Source of the DNA: Blastococcus sp. HT6-4
Lineage (GTDB): Bacteria > Actinomycetota > Actinomycetes > Mycobacteriales > Geodermatophilaceae
NCBI RefSeq assembly: GCF_039679125.1
Contig: NZ_CP155551.1
Span: 3,906,001 to 3,970,000 of the forward strand
Length of the DNA: 64,000 bases
Direction: 5' to 3'
Shown: positions 30,779 through 39,651 of the stretch, piece after piece
How positions within the stretch are numbered: the first letter of the stretch is position 1
How the letters are laid out: each line of letters starts with the position of its first letter
Notes under the pieces: model-generated
Seen by the model: only the letters and a program-made list of their open reading frames with translations
Databases searched by the model: none
What the model was told of the DNA's origin: nothing
Translations under genes and position numbers: made by a program

Positions 30779-32547
30779 GCCAGTCCACCCGCACCACCGC
30801 GGCCGTCCGCCGGGACGCCCGCGCCGCGGCCGCCGCCCCGGATGCCGGCGGCAGCTTCACCCACCGGCAGATCGTCACGATCCTGGCCGGGCTCATGGTC
30901 GCGATGTTCCTGGCCGCGCTGGACCAGACCGTGGTGGCGACGGCGATCCGGACGATCGCCGACGACCTGCAGGGCTACGACCTCCAGGCCTGGGCGACGA
31001 CGGCCTTCCTGATCACCTCCACGATCTCCACCCCGCTGTACGGGAAGCTCTCCGACATCTACGGACGACGGCCGTTCTACCTGTTCGCGATCCTCGTCTT
31101 CGTGGTCGGCTCGGCGCTGTGCGGCCTCGCCGACTCGATGTACCAGCTGGCCGCCTACCGGGCGGTCCAGGGCATCGGTGCCGGGGGCCTGATGTCGCTC
31201 GCGCTGGCGATCATCGGGGACATCGTCCCGCCGCGGCAGCGGTCGCGGTACCAGGGCTACTTCATGGCCGTCTTCGGCACCTCGAGCGTGCTCGGCCCGG
31301 TCATCGGGGGCTTCTTCGCCGGCCACGACTCGATCCTCGGCGTGGACGGCTGGCGCTGGATCTTCTGGATCAACGTGCCGCTCGGCGTGCTCGCCTTCGC
31401 CGCCGTGTGGCGGGTGCTGCACCTCCCGCACGAGCGCCGAGAGCACCGGATCGACTGGCCCGGCGCCCTGGCGCTGATCGCCTTCCTCGTCCCACTGCTG
31501 GTCGTGGCCGAGCAGGGCCGCACGTGGGGCTGGGCATCGTCGGGCGCCCTCACCTGCTACGTCATCGGCGCCATCGGCTTCGTGCTGTTCGTGCTGGCGG
31601 AGCGGGCGTACCGCGACGACGCGCTGCTGCCGCTGCGGCTGTTCCGCAACCGCAGCTTCGCCGTCAGCGGCATCGGCAGCGCGGTCATGGGCGCCGGCAT
31701 GTTCGGCGGCCTGCTGCTGCTCCCGCAGTACCTGCAGATCGTGCAGGGCTCCAGCGCCACGGTCGCCGGCCTGCAGATGATCCCGCTCGTGGGCGGCATC
31801 ATGGTCGGGGCGCTGAGCTCGGGCATCGCCATCTCGAAGACCGGCAGGTACAAGGTGTTCCCGCTGGTCGGCATCGCCCTGATGGTGGTCGCGCTGCTGT
31901 CGCTGTCCTTCCTCGTCGGCGCCGACACCTCCATCCTGGTGCTGATGCCGTTCATGGTCCTGCTGGGCCTGGGGCTCGGGTTCAACTTCCAGCCGGTGAT
32001 CCTCGCCGTCCAGAACGCCGTCTCCCCCCGGGAGATGGGCGTGGCCACCTCGTCGGTGACCTTCTTCCGCCAGATGGGCGGCACGATCGGGACGGCGGCC
32101 TTCCTGTCGATCCTGTTCACCCGGCTGCCCCAGGACATCGGGGACGCCGTCCAGGAGACGGTGCGGGCGAACCCGGAGCTGGCGCCGCAGTTCCAGCAGC
32201 TGGGCGCCGGCAGCGGTGACATCCTCGACGACACCTCTTTCATCCAGGAGCTACCCGCCGCCCTGGCCGAGCCGTTCAAGGTCGGCTTCTCGAACTCGAT
32301 CGACCTGGTGTTCCTCATCGCCGCCGGCGTCGTGGCGATCGGGTTCTTCGTCTTCCTGTTCCTGCCGGAGCTGGCGCTGAGCGACAAGTCCGGCATCCAG
32401 GCCCGGCAGGGCGCGGCGGCCGGGACGGCGACGAGCGACCCGGACGACCCGGCCGAGGAGGCGACCGAGGCCGTCGGCGCCGCGGCCCCGACCTCCGTGC
32501 CCCCGCCGGTGGGCCAGCCGGGCGACCGCCCCGACGCGCCCCGCTGA
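30775..32547 (+). CDS. MFS drug efflux transporter (DHA2, EmrB/QacA type)
   Basis: 590 residues with 14 predicted membrane helices. The DHA2 motif C-like region is AALDQTVVATAIRTIADDLQG, motif A is GKLSDIYGRRPFYL, and the loop motif is YRAVQGIGAGGLMSLALAIIGDIV. A long hydrophilic C-terminal tail (about 50 residues, Ala/Asp/Glu/Pro-rich) follows the last helix. These pumps export drugs or toxic lipophilic compounds by proton antiport. Translationally coupled to marR. A 12-bp terminator follows. The DUF222/HNH gene on the opposite strand has an open frame that runs through its 3' half. Confidence 0.93.
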   Translation: MSQSTRTTAAVRRDARAAAAAPDAGGSFTHRQIVTILAGLMVAMFLAALDQTVVATAIRTIADDLQGYDLQAWATTAFLITSTISTPLYGKLSDIYGRRPFYLFAILVFVVGSALCGLADSMYQLAAYRAVQGIGAGGLMSLALAIIGDIVPPRQRSRYQGYFMAVFGTSSVLGPVIGGFFAGHDSILGVDGWRWIFWINVPLGVLAFAAVWRVLHLPHERREHRIDWPGALALIAFLVPLLVVAEQGRTWGWASSGALTCYVIGAIGFVLFVLAERAYRDDALLPLRLFRNRSFAVSGIGSAVMGAGMFGGLLLLPQYLQIVQGSSATVAGLQMIPLVGGIMVGALSSGIAISKTGRYKVFPLVGIALMVVALLSLSFLVGADTSILVLMPFMVLLGLGLGFNFQPVILAVQNAVSPREMGVATSSVTFFRQMGGTIGTAAFLSILFTRLPQDIGDAVQETVRANPELAPQFQQLGAGSGDILDDTSFIQELPAALAEPFKVGFSNSIDLVFLIAAGVVAIGFFVFLFLPELALSDKSGIQARQGAAAGTATSDPDDPAEEATEAVGAAAPTSVPPPVGQPGDRPDAPR

Positions 32548-32582
32548 TCACCCACCCCGGGGACGCCCCTCGGCGGCACACC

Positions 32583-32614
32583 GACGGCCCCTCCCGGCAC
32601 CCGGAGGGGCCGTC
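32583..32614. terminator. Bidirectional terminator between MFS and HNH genes
   Basis: GACGGCCCCTCC (32583-32594) pairs perfectly with GGAGGGGCCGTC (32603-32614), 8-nt loop. It lies 36 bp after the MFS stop and 13 bp before the expected stop of the HNH gene in the alternative frame (32627). Confidence 0.8.
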
Positions 32615-32626
32615 GTGCGCCTGAGC

Positions 32627-33914
32627 TCAGGCCAGCGGCCGACCGGGCCTGACGAGGTCGACTCGTGCGTGAGCGTTCGGGTTCTGCGGTGAGGCGGGGG
32701 AGGATGAGGATCTCGGTGCCGTCGGGCCGGTAGGCGTGCCATCGGCCGCTGGTATCTCGTTCGATCCGGAAGCCGTGGTGGACCTTGGTGTGGTGGCGTT
32801 CGCACAGCAGCCCTGAGTTCTCCAGCGAGGTCTCTCCGCCGTCGGCCCAGTGCACGAGGTGGTGGACGTCGCACCAGGAGGCGGGGGCGTCGCAGCCGGC
32901 GAACACGCATCCCCGGTCGCGGTACTCCACCGCGCGGCGCAGGGCCGGCGGGACCACCCGGTGCCGGCGGCCCAGGTCCAGGAGCTCGCCGTCGGGGCCG
33001 ATGACGATCCGGGAGACGTTGCCGTCACACGCCAGCCACCGGGCGCGGGCGGCGGAGATCGTCGCCCCGAACCCGGTGGTGGCCGCGCCCGGTCCGGTGG
33101 CGGGGTCGACCAGGTCGGTGAGGTCGATCCGGACGATGACGTGCGGCTTGTGGGTGCGCAGAACCGGCAGGGCGCCCGAGGCGAGCTGGTTGTCGCACAG
33201 CTGGACCAGGGCGTCGGCGGACTGCTGGGCGCGGGTGCGCGTGTCCCCGGCCGGGCGGGATGCCTGCACGATCGACTCCACCGCGGCCTGGAACTTCTCA
33301 CCGCCGACGGCATCCAGGTCGAACCGGCCGGTAATGCTGCCGTCGGCGTGCCGGACCACCACCAGCGACCGGCCCTCGGTCGGATCGGGTTCGGGGCCGT
33401 CGGGGTCGAGCCGGGCCAGGTAGTGCTGCACCACCTGGCGCAGTTCGTCCAGCGGGCGGGCCGCGGCCACCTCGGCCAACGTCGCGTCGACCCCGGCCAG
33501 CTCCACGTCCTGCGCCTGCGCGGCCGCCACGTTCCGCGGTGCGGCGACCGGGGCGATCACCGCGACCTGCTCGGCGGTGATCGCGCCCACGGCGGCGGCC
33601 TCGGCCACCGCCGGCAGCTCGGCGAGCGCCCGTCCGGAGCGCACCATCCGCGACGCCGCCGCGGGGGACAGCCGGGCGTGCCCGCGCAGCCAGGAGGTCA
33701 TCGCCTTCTGCCCGTCGTGCTCGGCGGCGGAGGTGACCTCGCACTCCCGCACCGTGCGGGTGACCTCCGCCGCCAGCCGGTTCTGCGCGGTCAGCAGCGG
33801 CCGCAGCCGGTCGAGCAGCTGTGAGCCGAACCGACCGGACAGGTCCTCGGCCGCCAGGTCGTCCAGCGCGGCCGTCAACCGATCCAGCGCATCACCCGCA
33901 GCCGTCGAACGCAC
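32627..33914 (-). CDS. DUF222/HNH endonuclease-like protein, frameshifted near its 3' end
   Basis: The frame from GTG 33914 encodes a DUF222 domain (about residues 5-280; LLTAQNRLAAEVTRTVRE, ARLSPAAASRMVRSGRAL). An HNH motif follows at about 325-385 (CVFAGCDAPASWCDVHHLVHW ... LLCERHHTKVHH). These are the repeated 13E12-like proteins of actinobacteria; nuclease activity is presumed. The conserved sequence ends near DGTEILILPRL. The same frame then stays open to 31557, antisense to the MFS gene and through the terminator. A neighbouring frame stops at 32627, just short of the terminator, where homologues of about 430 residues would end. A 1-nt shift between about 32640 and 32720 is the likely explanation. 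Leaderless TAGTCT box 6 nt before the GTG. Confidence 0.75.
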
Positions 33915-33920
33915 GTACGA

Positions 33921-33926
33921 AGACTA
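33921..33926 (-). promoter_or_regulatory. -10 box, leaderless HNH gene
   Basis: TAGTCT on the minus strand, 6 nt before the GTG at 33914. Confidence 0.5.
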
Positions 33927-34051
33927 CCGGGATCGATCTCTGCCGACAACCCGAAACCGCAGGTCAACGCCGTGAAACGCCGCCGAAGCGCAGGGCAGCG
34001 ATCGCATTCACTGGCCGGACACCCGCAGCGGGCATCGGGTGTCTCCCGCCC

Positions 34052-35221
34052 TCAGGGCTGGAAGACCGCGCGCACGCAGCCGTCCTCCTTCTCCTTGAAC
34101 ATCCGGTAGCCGCGGGGGGCCTCGGCGAGCGGCATGACGTGCGTGGCCAGGTGCTCGGTGACCAGCTCGTCGCGCTGCATGCGCTCGAGCAACTCCGGGA
34201 TGTAGCGCTGGGCGTGGACCTGCGCGCCGCGCAGCGTCAGCCCCTTGTTCATCGCCGCCCCGAGCGGGAACTTGTCCACCATCGCGGCGAACACCCCGAG
34301 GGTGAACACGCTCCCGCCCTTGCGGCAAGCCATGATCGCCTCGCGCACCGCCGTCGGCCGGTCGGTCTGCAGCCGCAGCTGCTGCTTGACCTGGTCGTAG
34401 ATCCCGGGCGCACCGGGGGCGTGCGCCTCCATCCCGACGGCCTCGATGCAGACGTCCGGGCCCCGCCCGCCGGTGCGCTCGCGAAGCTCCGCGACGACGT
34501 CGGTGGCCGTGTAGTCCACCGCCTCGGCGCCCACGTGATCGCGCACCTGCGCCAGGCGCTCGGGGATCCGGTCGATGACGACCACCTGCGCGGCGCCCAG
34601 CAGCATCGCTGCGCGCGCGGCCATCTGGCCCACCCCGCCGGCGCCCCAGACCGCGACGACGTCACCGGGCCGGGTGCCCCCGAGGTGCGCGCCCATCCAC
34701 CCGGTCGAGGCGGCGTCGGAGGCGAACAGTGCACGGGTGTCCGAGACGCCCTCGGGCACGACGAAGGTGCCGACGTCGGCATAGGGCACCCGCATGTACT
34801 CGGCGTGGCTGCCGGCGTAGCCCCCCATGGCGTGCGAGTAGCCGAAGCAGCCACCGGGGCTCTGACCCCACAGCCCCTCGGTGATCCCCGGGTCCGGGTT
34901 GCCGTTGTCGCACAGCGAGAAGAGCTCCTGCCGGCAGTACCAGCAGTTGCCGCAGGCGGCGAACGGCGCGACGACGACGCGGTCGCCGACCTTCCGGTGC
35001 TTCACGGCCTTGCCGACCTCGGCGACGTCGCCGATGAACTCGTGGCCCAGGACGTCACCGGCCCGCATGAACGGGATGTACCCGCCGAGCAGGTGCAGGT
35101 CGGTGCCGCAGGTGACGCTCTGCCGGATCTCCAGGATCACGTCGTGGTCGTTGAGGATCCGCGGTTCGGGGACGTCCTCCACCGACACCTCGTCCACCCC
35201 GGTCCAGGTCGCCGCCTTCAC
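34052..35221 (-). CDS. Zinc-dependent alcohol dehydrogenase (medium chain)
   Basis: 389 residues. The catalytic-zinc region is VTCGTDLHLLGG and GHEFIGDVAEVG (Cys and His-Glu ligands). The structural-zinc lobe is CGNCWYCRQELFSLC. The nucleotide-binding GxGxxG is VWGAGGVGQMAARAA, followed by VVVIDRIPERL (acidic residue favouring NAD). The insert CIEAVGMEAHAPG and overall length fit the glutathione-independent formaldehyde-dehydrogenase-like branch of Zn-ADHs. The substrate is not certain. The GTG start overlaps the stop of an upstream 151-residue gene (GTGA), so the two are coupled. Confidence 0.9.
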   Translation of the reverse strand: MKAATWTGVDEVSVEDVPEPRILNDHDVILEIRQSVTCGTDLHLLGGYIPFMRAGDVLGHEFIGDVAEVGKAVKHRKVGDRVVVAPFAACGNCWYCRQELFSLCDNGNPDPGITEGLWGQSPGGCFGYSHAMGGYAGSHAEYMRVPYADVGTFVVPEGVSDTRALFASDAASTGWMGAHLGGTRPGDVVAVWGAGGVGQMAARAAMLLGAAQVVVIDRIPERLAQVRDHVGAEAVDYTATDVVAELRERTGGRGPDVCIEAVGMEAHAPGAPGIYDQVKQQLRLQTDRPTAVREAIMACRKGGSVFTLGVFAAMVDKFPLGAAMNKGLTLRGAQVHAQRYIPELLERMQRDELVTEHLATHVMPLAEAPRGYRMFKEKEDGCVRAVFQP

Positions 35222-35673
35222 AGCACGCCCTCCTCGTCCGCCCGCTCCGTCATCCCCGCGAGCGCGGCACCCTGCGGCGTCGGCTCGCGGTGGCCGTGCG
35301 GCTGCGGGTCGACCCGGAGGACCTCACCGGTCTCGAGCCGCTGCTTGGCCTCCCGCAGCGCGGCGCGCAGCTCACCGATCTCCTCGTCCGACGGCGTCCC
35401 GCGGAACCGCGCCGCGAGCTCGGTGCCCTTCTCGCCAGGGGCCGCCCCGACACGCACCTCGACGCGGTCGCCGAACCGGTCCAGCGGAGGCGGCGGCGCC
35501 TCGGGGGTCCCGACACGGTCCGGGGACCGGAGCACGGTGACCGCGCGCCAGCGCCGGGCTGCGGTGGCCGGGTCGTCGGTGACCGACGCCTGGCCCACCC
35601 CCGGCAGGCGGACGTGCTGCAGCGTGCCCAGCAGGGCGCTCCCCGCACGGCTGGCGATGGCTCGTAGTTCCAC
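35218..35673 (-). CDS. Conserved hypothetical protein, possible cyclase/SRPBCC-like
   Basis: 151 residues. ASVTDDPATAARRWRAVTVLRSPDRVG and DRVEVRVGAAPGEKGTELAARFRG suggest a strand-rich core. The C-terminal part is a helix (EEIGELRAALREAKQRLETGEVLRV) and a charged tail. Phrases such as RWRAVTVLR-x-P resemble the first strand of SRPBCC (polyketide cyclase/CoQ10-binding-like) proteins that often precede Zn-ADHs in actinobacteria, but I cannot confirm the family. GTG at 35673 with GAGGAG 6 nt upstream. Coupled to the ADH gene by a 4-bp overlap, so the two products probably act together. Confidence 0.7.
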   Translation of the reverse strand: MELRAIASRAGSALLGTLQHVRLPGVGQASVTDDPATAARRWRAVTVLRSPDRVGTPEAPPPPLDRFGDRVEVRVGAAPGEKGTELAARFRGTPSDEEIGELRAALREAKQRLETGEVLRVDPQPHGHREPTPQGAALAGMTERADEEGVL

Positions 35674-35736
35674 GCGTGCTCCTCGGTCGACGGCGGGGTC
35701 GGGACCTACCCCTGCCAGGCCGTCGGGGAACCGGCC

Positions 35737-35742
35737 TAGTGT
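35737..35742 (+). promoter_or_regulatory. -10 box of the acyl-CoA dehydrogenase gene
   Basis: TAGTGT, about 43 bp upstream of the GTG at 35785; it predicts a 5' UTR of roughly 36 nt. Confidence 0.45.
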
Positions 35743-35784
35743 GAGGTGGTTCGCACCCGCCGAAGCACCCGCGCTGGAGACCTC

Positions 35785-37578
35785 GTGCCGTCGTCGCTGA
35801 TCCTGTCCCGCCGTGACCTGGACTTCCTGCTGCACGAGTGGCTCGACGCCGAGTCGCTGACCAAGCGGTCGCGGTTCGCCGAGCACTCGCGCGAGACGTT
35901 CGACGCGGTGCTCGACCTCGCGGAGCAGATCGCCACCGAGCACTTCGCGCCGCACAACCGCACGGCCGACGAGAACGAGCCGCGGATGGTCGACGGCAAG
36001 GTGGAGATGATCCCCGAGGTCGCCCGGGCGCTGAAGGTGTTCGCCGAGGCGGGCCTGATGGCCGGCGAGTTCGACGAGGAGTTCGGCGGCATGCAGCTGC
36101 CGCACGTCGTCGGCCAGGCGGTGTTCGCCTGGTTCAAGGCGGCCAACGTGGGCACCTCGGCCTACCCGTTCCTGACCATGGCCAACGCCCGCCTGCTGCT
36201 CACGCACGGCAGCCGCGAGCAGATCGACACCTACGTGGCGCCGGAGATCGAGGGCCGCTGGTTCGGCACCATGGCCCTGTCCGAGCCGCAGGCCGGCTCG
36301 TCGCTGGCCGACATCACCACCAAGGCGGTGCCGCAGGACGACGGCACCTACCGGCTGAGCGGCAACAAGATGTGGATCTCCGGCGGCGACCACGAGCTGA
36401 CCGAGAACATCGTCCACCTGGTCCTGGCCAAGATCCCCGGCGGCCCGCCCGGCGTGAAGGGCATCTCGCTGTTCATCGTGCCGAAGTTCCTGGTGAACGA
36501 GGACGGTTCGCTCGGCGAGCGCAACGACGTCGTCCTCGCCGGGCTCAACCACAAGATGGGCTATCGCGGGACGACGAACACCCTGCTGAACTTCGGCGAG
36601 GGCGTGCACACCCCGGGCGGGCAGGCGGGCGCGGTGGGCTACCTCGTGGGCGAGCCGCACCGCGGCCTGACCTACATGTTCACCATGATGAACGAGGCGC
36701 GGATCGGCGTCGGCGTGGGCGCGACCGTCCTCGGCTACACCGGTTACCTGCACGCACTGGAGTACGCGCGCACCCGCACCCAGGGCCGCCCGCCCGCGGG
36801 CAAGGACCCCGCCTCGCCGATGGTGCCGATCATCGAGCACACCGACGTCCGCCGGATGCTGCTGGCCGCCAAGTCCTACGTCGAGGGCGGCATGGCCCTC
36901 GGTCTGTACTGCGCCCGCCTCGTGGACGAGGAGCAGACCGCCGAGACCGAGGAGGAGCGGGCCCGCGCCCACCTGCTGCTGGAGATGCTCACGCCGATCG
37001 CCAAGGCGTGGCCGTCCCAGTGGGGCCCGGTCGCCGACGACCTGGCGATCCAGGTGCACGGCGGCTACGGCTACACCCGCGACTACCCGGTCGAGCAGTT
37101 CTACCGGGACAACCGGCTGAACCCGATCCACGAGGGCACCCAGGGCATCCAGTCGCTGGACCTGCTCGGCCGCAAGGTGGTCATGCGGGACGGCGCCGGG
37201 CTGGCCCTGCTCGGCGAGACGATCACGGCGACGACGGCCCGCGCCGCCGGCACCCAGTGGGCCGGGTTCGCCGCCGACCTCGACGCCGCCGTCGCTCGCA
37301 TGGCATCGGTCACCGCGACCCTGTGGGGGGCCGGGGACCCGGACGTCACCCTGGCCAACTCGCACGTCTACCTGGAGGCCGCCGGGCACCTCGTCGTCGG
37401 CTGGCTCTGGCTGGAGCAGGCGCTGGCGGCCGAGAACGGCAGCACCGACTTCCACGAGGGCAAGCGCGCCGCGGCCCGCTACTTCTGGCGCTGGGAGCTC
37501 CCCCGCACCCGCGCCCAGTTCGACCTGCTGGAGTCGCTGGACCGCACCGTCCTCGACACCCGGGACGCCTGTCTCTGA
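35785..37578 (+). CDS. Acyl-CoA dehydrogenase, large (about 600-aa) DmdC/FadE5-like type
   Basis: 597 residues, longer than the usual 380-residue ACAD because of N- and C-terminal extensions. N-terminal helical domain, then the middle-domain motif [19 protein letters not shown] and [19 protein letters not shown]. The C-terminal FAD domain has [30 protein letters not shown], with the E-G-T catalytic region, and a final helical domain (from about residue 475). The size and segments fit 3-methylmercaptopropionyl-CoA dehydrogenase-like or FadE5-like enzymes, so the acyl substrate is open. GTG 35785 has GGAGA 4 nt upstream; an in-frame GTG at 35746 is closer to the -10 and less likely. Confidence 0.9.
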   Translation: MPSSLILSRRDLDFLLHEWLDAESLTKRSRFAEHSRETFDAVLDLAEQIATEHFAPHNRTADENEPRMVDGKVEMIPEVARALKVFAEAGLMAGEFDEEFGGMQLPHVVGQAVFAWFKAANVGTSAYPFLTMANARLLLTHGSREQIDTYVAPEIEGRWFGTMALSEPQAGSSLADITTKAVPQDDGTYRLSGNKMWISGGDHELTENIVHLVLAKIPGGPPGVKGISLFIVPKFLVNEDGSLGERNDVVLAGLNHKMGYRGTTNTLLNFGEGVHTPGGQAGAVGYLVGEPHRGLTYMFTMMNEARIGVGVGATVLGYTGYLHALEYARTRTQGRPPAGKDPASPMVPIIEHTDVRRMLLAAKSYVEGGMALGLYCARLVDEEQTAETEEERARAHLLLEMLTPIAKAWPSQWGPVADDLAIQVHGGYGYTRDYPVEQFYRDNRLNPIHEGTQGIQSLDLLGRKVVMRDGAGLALLGETITATTARAAGTQWAGFAADLDAAVARMASVTATLWGAGDPDVTLANSHVYLEAAGHLVVGWLWLEQALAAENGSTDFHEGKRAAARYFWRWELPRTRAQFDLLESLDRTVLDTRDACL

Positions 37579-37627
37579 GCGAGGCCCTCCCTGCCCGGGA
37601 GGGATCGTCGGCCGAGGCCGCACAGCA

Positions 37628-37663
37628 CGGCGCCCCGCCCTCCGTGCGGAGGACGGGGCGCCG
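37628..37663. terminator. Bidirectional hairpin terminator
   Basis: CGGCGCCCCG (37628-37637) pairs with CGGGGCGCCG (37654-37663); after one mismatch CCTCC/GGAGG extends the stem. Located between the acyl-CoA dehydrogenase gene and the convergent 53-residue gene. Confidence 0.7.
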
Positions 37664-37687
37664 TCGCGTGCTGGGGTGCTGCGGGGC

Positions 37688-37849
37688 TCAGGCCCGGACG
37701 GCCTCGGAGGCGTTCTGCCGGCCGCTCGAGGCGCGGGTCGCCGCCCGCTTCTCCTGCTCGTACCGAGCGGTGGACTGCGTGCCCATGGCAATGACCAGGG
37801 CCGTCAGGACCAGGAAGCCCAGCAGGGTCACGGCCGCCCACAACATCAT
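37688..37849 (-). CDS. Small single-span membrane protein (53 aa)
   Basis: A 53-residue frame. One membrane helix (residues about 3-22, MLWAAVTLLGFLVLTALVIAMG) is followed by a basic, hydrophilic tail TQSTARYEQEKRAATRASS. ATG at 37849 has GAGGAGAG 7 nt upstream, a good ribosome site, and a terminator lies beyond its stop. The STARYEQEK string recalls the STARYEFER after the membrane helix of the protein at 52261, so both may belong to one short-anchor type found in this genome. Function unknown. Confidence 0.7.
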   Translation of the reverse strand: MMLWAAVTLLGFLVLTALVIAMGTQSTARYEQEKRAATRASSGRQNASEAVRA

Positions 37850-38051
37850 CAGATCGCTCTCCTCAGTACTCCGGGTATCGCCGCCGGGTCAGGGGCTGGC
37901 GGCACGTCGTCGAGCCACTCTTCCCCCGTTCCACGCCGTCTCAATCGTCCGATCCGGCACTTCACCTGACGGGGTGTGAGGCGGAACACAAGAACGGCTG
38001 CCCGGGGCCGCGCCGTCCCGGGGTGTCCGGGGCTCGTGGTCTGATCAGCGG

Positions 38052-39557
38052 GTGTCCGACCCCACAGCCGCCACGGCAGCCCGGGCCGGAACCCGTCCCG
38101 GGGCGCTGATCCTCGCGCTGTCGCTCGGCGTGACGACGCTGTCGCTCCTGCAGAGCCTGGTCGTCCCCGCGCTGGGCCGGATCGAGGACCAGCTCGACGT
38201 CTCGGCCGCCGCCGCCGGGTGGGTGCTCACCGCGAACCTGCTCGCCGCGGCCGTCCTCACCCCCGTGCTCGGCCGGCTCGGCGACCTCCGGGGCGAGCGG
38301 CCCGTCATCCTCGGCATCCTCGTGGTCGTCTCGCTCGGCACCCTGCTGGCGATCGTGACGACGTCGCTGCCGCTGCTGCTCGTCGCCCGCGTGCTGCAGG
38401 GCGCCTCCTACGGCCTGTTCCCCCTGTCGATCAGCGTGCTGCGCCGCGAGCTGCCCGAGGCGCGGCTCAGCGTGGCGATGTCGATCGTCAGCAGCACCCT
38501 CGCCGTCGGCGGGGTGGCCGGACTCGTGGCGACCGGGCTGCTCACCGGGAACGGCGGCGACTACCGGCACCCCTTCTGGATCGGGCTCGCCGTCGCACTG
38601 CTGTCCCTGGCGCTCACCGCGTGGCTGCTGCCGGCCCGTCCGGTCACCGGGAGCGGCACGGTCGACTGGTGGGGCGCGATCGTGCTCGGGGCCGGCCTGG
38701 TGCTCCTGCTGCTGCCGGTCTCGCAGGGCCACCGCTGGGGGTGGGCGTCCCCGGCCACCCTCGGCTGCCTGGCCGGAGCCGTGGTGGTGCTCGCCGGCTG
38801 GGTGGTGCTGCAACGGCGCACCGCACAGCCGCTCGTCCGCCCCGCCATGCTCGCCGACCGGCGCACCGTCGTGCCGAACGTGGCCGGGCTCATGACCGGC
38901 ATCGCCCTGTTCGCCTCGTTCCTCGCCGTCCTGCAGTACGTGCAGGCGCCGCCGGAGATCACCGGGTACGGCTTCGGGGCCAGCGTGCTGGAGGCGGCGG
39001 TGGTCTACCTGCTGCCCGGCGGCGTCGTCGGCATCGTCGTGGCGCCGTTCGCCGGCCGGGTCGTCGGCCGGTTCGGCGCCCTGCCCACCCTGGCCGCCGG
39101 GGCGCTGTCCGGGGTCGCCGGGTTCGGCGTGCTGGCCGGGCTGCGCGGGGAGCCGTGGCTGGTGATCGTCGCCGGCATCCTCACCCAGTTGTCCGTCACC
39201 GTCGCCTACGCCGCGCTCCCCGCCCTGGTCGTCGACGCGGTGCACGAGGAGGAGACCGGGGTCGCGAACGCGGTGAACTCGATCGCCCGCTCGGTCGGCC
39301 AGGCGCTGGGCAGCACCCTCGCCGTCACCCTGATCGCCGGGAGCATCGACCCGGCCACCGGCTTGCCGCGGGCCGTCGCCTTCACCCTGGTGGCGCTCAT
39401 CGGGGTGGTCTCCACCGCGATCGTCGTGGCCGTGGCGCTCCTGGCGATGTTCGGCGACCGGCGACGGGCTGCCCGGCGGGGTCCCGACCCGCTGACCGAC
39501 GTGGAACAGGCCACCGCCGGCGCCGGGGAGTGGTCACCGGTCTCGGGCATCCGCTGA
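38052..39557 (+). CDS. MFS permease (DHA2-like)
   Basis: 501 residues with about 14 membrane helices: LSLGVTTLSLLQSLVVPALGRIEDQLD, motif A GRLGDLRGERPVIL, and a central ARVLQGASYGLFPLSISVLRRELPE segment. The C-terminal tail is short and acidic. The architecture fits the EmrB/QacA family, but no regulator or binding partner lies next to it and the substrate is unknown. GTG start at 38052; no strong ribosome site. It stands about 200 bp from the divergent small membrane gene. Confidence 0.88.
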   Translation: MSDPTAATAARAGTRPGALILALSLGVTTLSLLQSLVVPALGRIEDQLDVSAAAAGWVLTANLLAAAVLTPVLGRLGDLRGERPVILGILVVVSLGTLLAIVTTSLPLLLVARVLQGASYGLFPLSISVLRRELPEARLSVAMSIVSSTLAVGGVAGLVATGLLTGNGGDYRHPFWIGLAVALLSLALTAWLLPARPVTGSGTVDWWGAIVLGAGLVLLLLPVSQGHRWGWASPATLGCLAGAVVVLAGWVVLQRRTAQPLVRPAMLADRRTVVPNVAGLMTGIALFASFLAVLQYVQAPPEITGYGFGASVLEAAVVYLLPGGVVGIVVAPFAGRVVGRFGALPTLAAGALSGVAGFGVLAGLRGEPWLVIVAGILTQLSVTVAYAALPALVVDAVHEEETGVANAVNSIARSVGQALGSTLAVTLIAGSIDPATGLPRAVAFTLVALIGVVSTAIVVAVALLAMFGDRRRAARRGPDPLTDVEQATAGAGEWSPVSGIR

Positions 39558-39651
39558 CGCATTCGGGCGACACGCCGCGGCACTCGGCATGGAACCGATC
39601 CGTGCGGGGCATCGGGGGATGCGACCGCACCCCATGTCCGGAGGACTCTCC

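Noticed and set aside
33821-35800. Plus-strand frame of about 660 codons opposite the alcohol dehydrogenase
   Set aside because: Antisense shadow of a well-motived Zn-ADH; no domain and no start signal.
35222-37791. A long minus-strand frame (to 37791) across the large acyl-CoA dehydrogenase gene
   Set aside because: It is antisense to a well-supported ACAD. Only its last 151 codons (35218-35673), with their own ribosome site, are kept as a gene.
37869-37880. GGGTAT-like SigB-type promoter element
   Set aside because: It points away from the nearest gene and has no GTTT partner; one chance match.
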